Part shown: in pieces, positions 14,511 to 17,198 of the stretch
How the letters are laid out: each line of letters opens with the position of its first letter
How positions within the stretch are numbered: position 1 is the first letter of the stretch
Origin: Clostridiaceae bacterium UBA6085
GTDB taxonomy: Bacteria; Bacillota; Clostridia; Clostridiales; Clostridiaceae
NCBI GenBank assembly: GCA_002428605.1
Contig: DIXH01000001.1
Coordinates: forward strand, 1 to 17,198
DNA length: 17,198 bases
Direction of reading: 5' to 3'
Notes under the pieces: model-generated
Databases searched by the model: none
Told to the model about the DNA's origin: nothing
Seen by the model: only the letters and a program-made list of their open reading frames with translations
Made by a program: the position numbers and the translations under genes

Positions 14511-15823
14511 GAGCTCTTCCTCTCCCTGTACTCGATCTTTATTCCTGTTCCCTTGAAGTCAAAGTTGTCCCTTAACTGGTTCTCGATATATCTCGCGTAC
14601 GAGAAATGGAGACACTCAGGATCATTGACGAAGAAGACGAATGTAGGAGGCTTGACTCCGGTCTGAGTGCCGTAGTATATCTTAAGCCTCTTTGTGCCTA
14701 TGACTGGTGGCTCTTTCATCATGAGGGCCTTTCCTATGACATCGTTAAGCACTCCTGTGCCGATCTTCTTAGTGTAGTTGCTGTAGCATTCCTGCGCCAT
14801 TGCAAGGACCTTGTGGGTCCTCTGGCCTGTGAGGGCCGATATGAACAGGAACGGCGCATAAGCGAGGAAATTCAGCTCAGACTTAAGGTTCTTCAGGTAC
14901 TTGTCCATTGTCTTGTCATCCTTCTCGATGAGGTCCCACTTGTTGACGATTACCATTATGGCCTTTCTCATCTCATGTGCGTATCCTATGATCTTCTCAT
15001 CCTGGTCGGCTATGCCGTCCACAGCATCGATCATAAGCACCACAACGTCAGCCCTTTCAATCGCTGTAAGGGTCCTGACAACAGAGTACCTTTCGATTTC
15101 AGCCTTTACCTTGGACTTGCGCCTAAGGCCGGCGGTATCGACAAGAATGAACTTGCCCTCTTCGGTCTCTATGTAGCTGTCAAGCGCATCCCTTGTAGTT
15201 CCGGGAATATCAGAGACTATTGCCCTTTCTTCACCCACAAGCCTGTTTATCAGTGATGATTTACCCACGTTTGGTCTTCCGACGAAGGCTACCCTTACGA
15301 CATCCGGGTCCTCTTCGACATCATAGTCAGGGAAATGGCTTACAACCTCATCAAGAAGCTCACCAAGTCCAAGTCCCTGTGAAGCTGATATGGTTATAGG
15401 ATTCCCGAGACCGAGGTTAAAGAATTCATAGGCATTGTCCTCATCCTTGAAGCTGTCTATCTTGTTGACAGCGAGCACAATTGGTTTGCCGCTTCTTCTC
15501 AGCATTCCTGCGACTTCGTGGTCGGAATCAGTAAGTCCTGTCTTTCCATCCACTATGAATATTATGACGTCAGCAGTCTCCATCGCCATCTGTGCCTGCC
15601 TTCTCATCTGGGCAAGTATGATGTCGTCTGATTTGGGCTCTATTCCGCCAGTATCTATGAGCTTGAAGTTATGCCTAAGCCAGTCGGCATCAGCGTATAT
15701 CCTGTCCCTTGTGACTCCCGGAGTGTCCTCCACTATGGCAATCCTATGCCCGGCAAGTCTGTTGAAGAGTGTCGATTTGCCCACATTAGGGCGGCCAACT
15801 ATGGCCACTATCGGTTTTGCCAT
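14507..15823 (-). CDS. der: Ribosome biogenesis GTPase Der (EngA)
   Basis: A 438-residue tandem GTPase needed for 50S ribosomal subunit maturation. GTPase domain 1 has GRPNVGKST (10-18), DTGG and NKID. Domain 2 has GRPNVGKSS near 181-189, DTAG and NKWD. A KH-like RNA-binding domain fills the C terminus (about 355-438). Length and layout are standard. ATG 15823 follows GAGGTGATATAA, a good ribosome site. A TTGACT/TATCAT promoter lies upstream, and gpsA overlaps the end, so der-gpsA forms a two-gene unit linking ribosome assembly and lipid precursor supply by position only. Confidence 0.97.
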   Translation of the reverse strand: MAKPIVAIVGRPNVGKSTLFNRLAGHRIAIVEDTPGVTRDRIYADADWLRHNFKLIDTGGIEPKSDDIILAQMRRQAQMAMETADVIIFIVDGKTGLTDSDHEVAGMLRRSGKPIVLAVNKIDSFKDEDNAYEFFNLGLGNPITISASQGLGLGELLDEVVSHFPDYDVEEDPDVVRVAFVGRPNVGKSSLINRLVGEERAIVSDIPGTTRDALDSYIETEEGKFILVDTAGLRRKSKVKAEIERYSVVRTLTAIERADVVVLMIDAVDGIADQDEKIIGYAHEMRKAIMVIVNKWDLIEKDDKTMDKYLKNLKSELNFLAYAPFLFISALTGQRTHKVLAMAQECYSNYTKKIGTGVLNDVIGKALMMKEPPVIGTKRLKIYYGTQTGVKPPTFVFFVNDPECLHFSYARYIENQLRDNFDFKGTGIKIEYRERKSS

Positions 15824-15867
15824 TTATATCACCTCGAAAAATTGATTGCATTTGTATCCAATTAACT

Positions 15868-15896
15868 ATGATACCCTATGCAGTTTCAAGAGTCAA
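15868..15896 (-). promoter_or_regulatory. Promoter of der-gpsA
   Basis: On the minus strand, TTGACT (15896-15891), a 17-nt spacer and TATCAT (15873-15868) match a sigma-A promoter. The -10 is about 45 nt before the der start. Confidence 0.65.
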
Positions 15897-15992
15897 ATGT
15901 GATTTTATACAAATAGACCCGTATTCAGCCCTAAATTTTTCAAATTCCAGATCACACTGCATTTTTTAGTGCCTGCTTTCTGACAAACAGGC

Positions 15993-16051
15993 AAAAAAAG
16001 ATCCCCCATGGTATCAGATCGGACAGCTTTCCGACTGACATAAGAGGGATC
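15993..16051 (-). terminator. Terminator of phoU, branched 52-nt hairpin
   Basis: On the minus strand, GATCCC (16051-16046) pairs with GGGATC (16005-16000), and an inner CAG-TCGGA / TCCGA-CTG stem with one bulge closes a 6-nt loop. Seven T residues follow (15999-15993). It begins 17 nt after the phoU stop and is longer than a usual intrinsic terminator. Confidence 0.75.
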
Positions 16052-16067
16052 GGCAATGGTCATTTTA

Positions 16068-16724
16068 TCAGAGGTTCAGCTCCACATGCTCACCTGTTTT
16101 TATATAGACAGTCCATTCGCAGACGTTTGTCATATGGTCTCCTATACGTTCTAGATATTTCATTGCAAAATTAAGCTGTGCTGCAGTTCTTGCAAATTGA
16201 GGCTCCTGCTGCAGGTGTGCATACAGCTTCCTGACTGAGGCCACATAATTATCGTCAATTATGTCGTCAAGCTTTGTGACCTCGTATGCCTTTTCACTGT
16301 CAAGTCTCACGAAGGAATCGAGTCCTTCCCGCATCATCTTAACGCAGGTATCCTTCATCGAACGTATCTCATCCCTGAGAAAGAATATCTCTTCAGCACC
16401 AAGGTTTGTGGATATCCTTGCTATGCCTACCGCATTGTCGCCTGCCCTTTCAAGGTCGGTTACCACCTTTACGGTAGTGAACAGTATCCTGAGGTCCGAA
16501 GCGACCGGCTGCAGTGTTGCGATTATCCTCACAGCTTCAGCCTCAATGTTCCTCATGTATCCATCTACGATTTCATCCCTTGACTTGACCTCTTCAGCCA
16601 AATCGATGTCCCTTTCGAGAAGTGACCTGACTGCAAGTTCAACCTGACTTTCGACCTCAGCTTCCATGGCAATGAGCTTCTTGTAGATGCCTGCGATTCC
16701 TGAATCCAACGTCTTATATGACAA
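16068..16724 (-). CDS. phoU: PhoU-family phosphate regulator
   Basis: A 218-residue all-helical protein made of two three-helix repeats. Each repeat has the metal-binding ExxxD signature: DLERAGDNAVGIA (E92, D96) and YLERIGDHMTNV (E192, D196). PhoU damps the PhoR-PhoB/PhoP response and phosphate uptake through PstSCAB. I chose TTG 16724 because GGGAGG (16738-16733) is 8 nt upstream and the result has the normal length; an ATG at 16808 would add 28 residues that resemble leader RNA, not PhoU. It stands alone: no pst gene or phoR is adjacent within the visible sequence. The leader carries repeats that may control translation. Confidence 0.88.
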   Translation of the reverse strand: MSYKTLDSGIAGIYKKLIAMEAEVESQVELAVRSLLERDIDLAEEVKSRDEIVDGYMRNIEAEAVRIIATLQPVASDLRILFTTVKVVTDLERAGDNAVGIARISTNLGAEEIFFLRDEIRSMKDTCVKMMREGLDSFVRLDSEKAYEVTKLDDIIDDNYVASVRKLYAHLQQEPQFARTAAQLNFAMKYLERIGDHMTNVCEWTVYIKTGEHVELNL

Positions 16725-16736
16725 AATGTATTCCTC

Positions 16737-16802
16737 CCGGTTTCCGATAAACGGACCAAACCGGAAAACACCTTCTAAAAAAAGACAGGCTGTCCCGGTT
16801 TT
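16737..16802 (-). promoter_or_regulatory. Possible two-state RNA leader of phoU
   Basis: On the minus strand the leader reads AAACCGG (16802-16796), CCGGTTT (16764-16758), AAACCGG (16743-16737). The middle copy can pair with either outer copy. Pairing with the second copy also allows an inner CGG/CCG stem and overlaps two bases of the GGGAGG ribosome site. Pairing with the first would leave that site free. Between the first and middle copies lies ACAGCCTGTCTTTTTTT. A switch is inferred only from complementarity. Confidence 0.35.
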
Positions 16803-16808
16803 TTCCAT

Positions 16809-17198
16809 GCTCGATATCTTTTCAGGGACCTACCGGGCTTCAATTTCCTTTCAGTCACATTTGATGAAAAAGCTTGAGCAAACTCGTGACTTAAGTCGTG
16901 AGTTAGCAAGCGAAGTCAAGAAATAAACAGAACTTAGAACATTGGCATATATCACGTAATGATCACCACAATGTAATGAATAATTGTTTGCATTATTCAA
17001 ATGTTAATAGGACATGAGGTATTCTTATCCAAAACACATTATGGATGCGGATATGTCCATACAATCAAACACCATCTAATCTGGTACGTAATATGCCGCA
17101 CGATAGCCTTATTGGGCAGATGTATAAAGATGTGAAGGATTTGTTAAATCTGATTGCTGATGACAAAGCTTTGTATATTGGCGATATGCAAACGCATA
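16809..17198. other. 390-nt right-hand region without a recognised gene
   Basis: Apart from the inverted repeat at 16872-16911, no gene is supported here. The part after about 16920 is more A/T rich than the rest. A plus-strand frame is open from 17018 to the edge (internal ATGs at 17045, 17093 and 17123) and gives an acidic stretch containing YKDVKDLLNLIADDKALYIG. I see no good ribosome site and recognise no family. It could be the start of a gene cut by the edge, or noise. No minus-strand frame is convincing. Confidence 0.35.
16872..16911. repeat. Imperfect 40-nt inverted repeat upstream of phoU
   Basis: The segment starting GCTTGAGCAAACTCGTGACTT and ending in GTGAGTTAGCAAGC is a long imperfect palindrome centred on ACTTAAGT. 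On the minus strand it is followed by CTTTTTC, so it could be a terminator for a gene beyond the right edge, or an operator for phoU. Confidence 0.5.

Noticed and set aside
14606..15256. 216-codon plus-strand frame
   Set aside because: It is the antisense shadow of der. The der protein has all GTPase motifs in the right order, and the plus frame has low-complexity composition without motifs.
15952..15992. Second hairpin (GCCTG / CAGGC) after the phoU terminator as a riboswitch for der
   Set aside because: It is a short stem without a conserved core and lies upstream of the der promoter at 15868-15896, so it would not be in the der leader.
16687..16926. 79-codon plus-strand frame ending in a charged helix
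   Set aside because: Most of it is antisense to the phoU start and leader, and the charged end coincides with the inverted repeat at 16872-16911. No ribosome site or homology is recognised.

Overview
The window reads as chromosomal DNA of a low-to-mid-GC, Gram-positive anaerobe of the Clostridia type (Bacillota). The evidence is strong AGGAGG-type ribosome binding sites, frequent AGG/ATA codons, several TTG starts, a B12 riboswitch with a transcriptional terminator, an ECF transporter S component, a Bacillus YdjI/YdjG-like SPFH and zinc-ribbon gene set, and secreted SH3b/NodB wall enzymes. Genus and species cannot be read from the sequence. No rRNA, tRNA, CRISPR array or complete mobile element is visible.

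Layout. Positions 1-2796 are mainly plus strand: the 3' tail of an unrecognised gene, then an extended -10 promoter, a cobalamin riboswitch with terminator/antiterminator, a membrane-anchored DUF4430 (transcobalamin-C-terminal-like) protein and an ECF S component. A minus-strand ferritin-like diiron protein follows, then a plus-strand MntP manganese exporter. From 2870 to 16724 every gene is on the minus strand. In order of transcription (right to left) these are: phoU alone; der-gpsA (4-nt overlap); an SH3b x4 + NodB polysaccharide deacetylase; a radical SAM/SPASM gene - CxxC-20-CxxC membrane protein - DUF4139 operon; aconitase alone; and an SPFH/zinc-ribbon - zinc-ribbon/tail-anchor - TPM - fumarylacetoacetase-family operon. 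Most units end in clear intrinsic terminators, and several have readable promoters. The last ~390 bases hold no convincing gene, only an inverted repeat and an unidentified open frame that runs off the edge.

How genes may work together. The riboswitch unit looks like a compact corrinoid-uptake locus: the DUF4430 protein would catch the ligand outside the membrane and the S component would carry it, using an ECF energising module encoded elsewhere. The SPFH, zinc-ribbon and TPM genes match the Bacillus subtilis ydjI-ydjG-ydjH membrane-stress set, but no pspA is adjacent. The radical SAM cassette has no assigned function and is the best candidate for undescribed biology. I did not find a complete, clearly new multi-gene system. 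The strongest leads are the B12-controlled DUF4430/S-component pair, the radical SAM cassette, and a possible two-state RNA element in the phoU leader.
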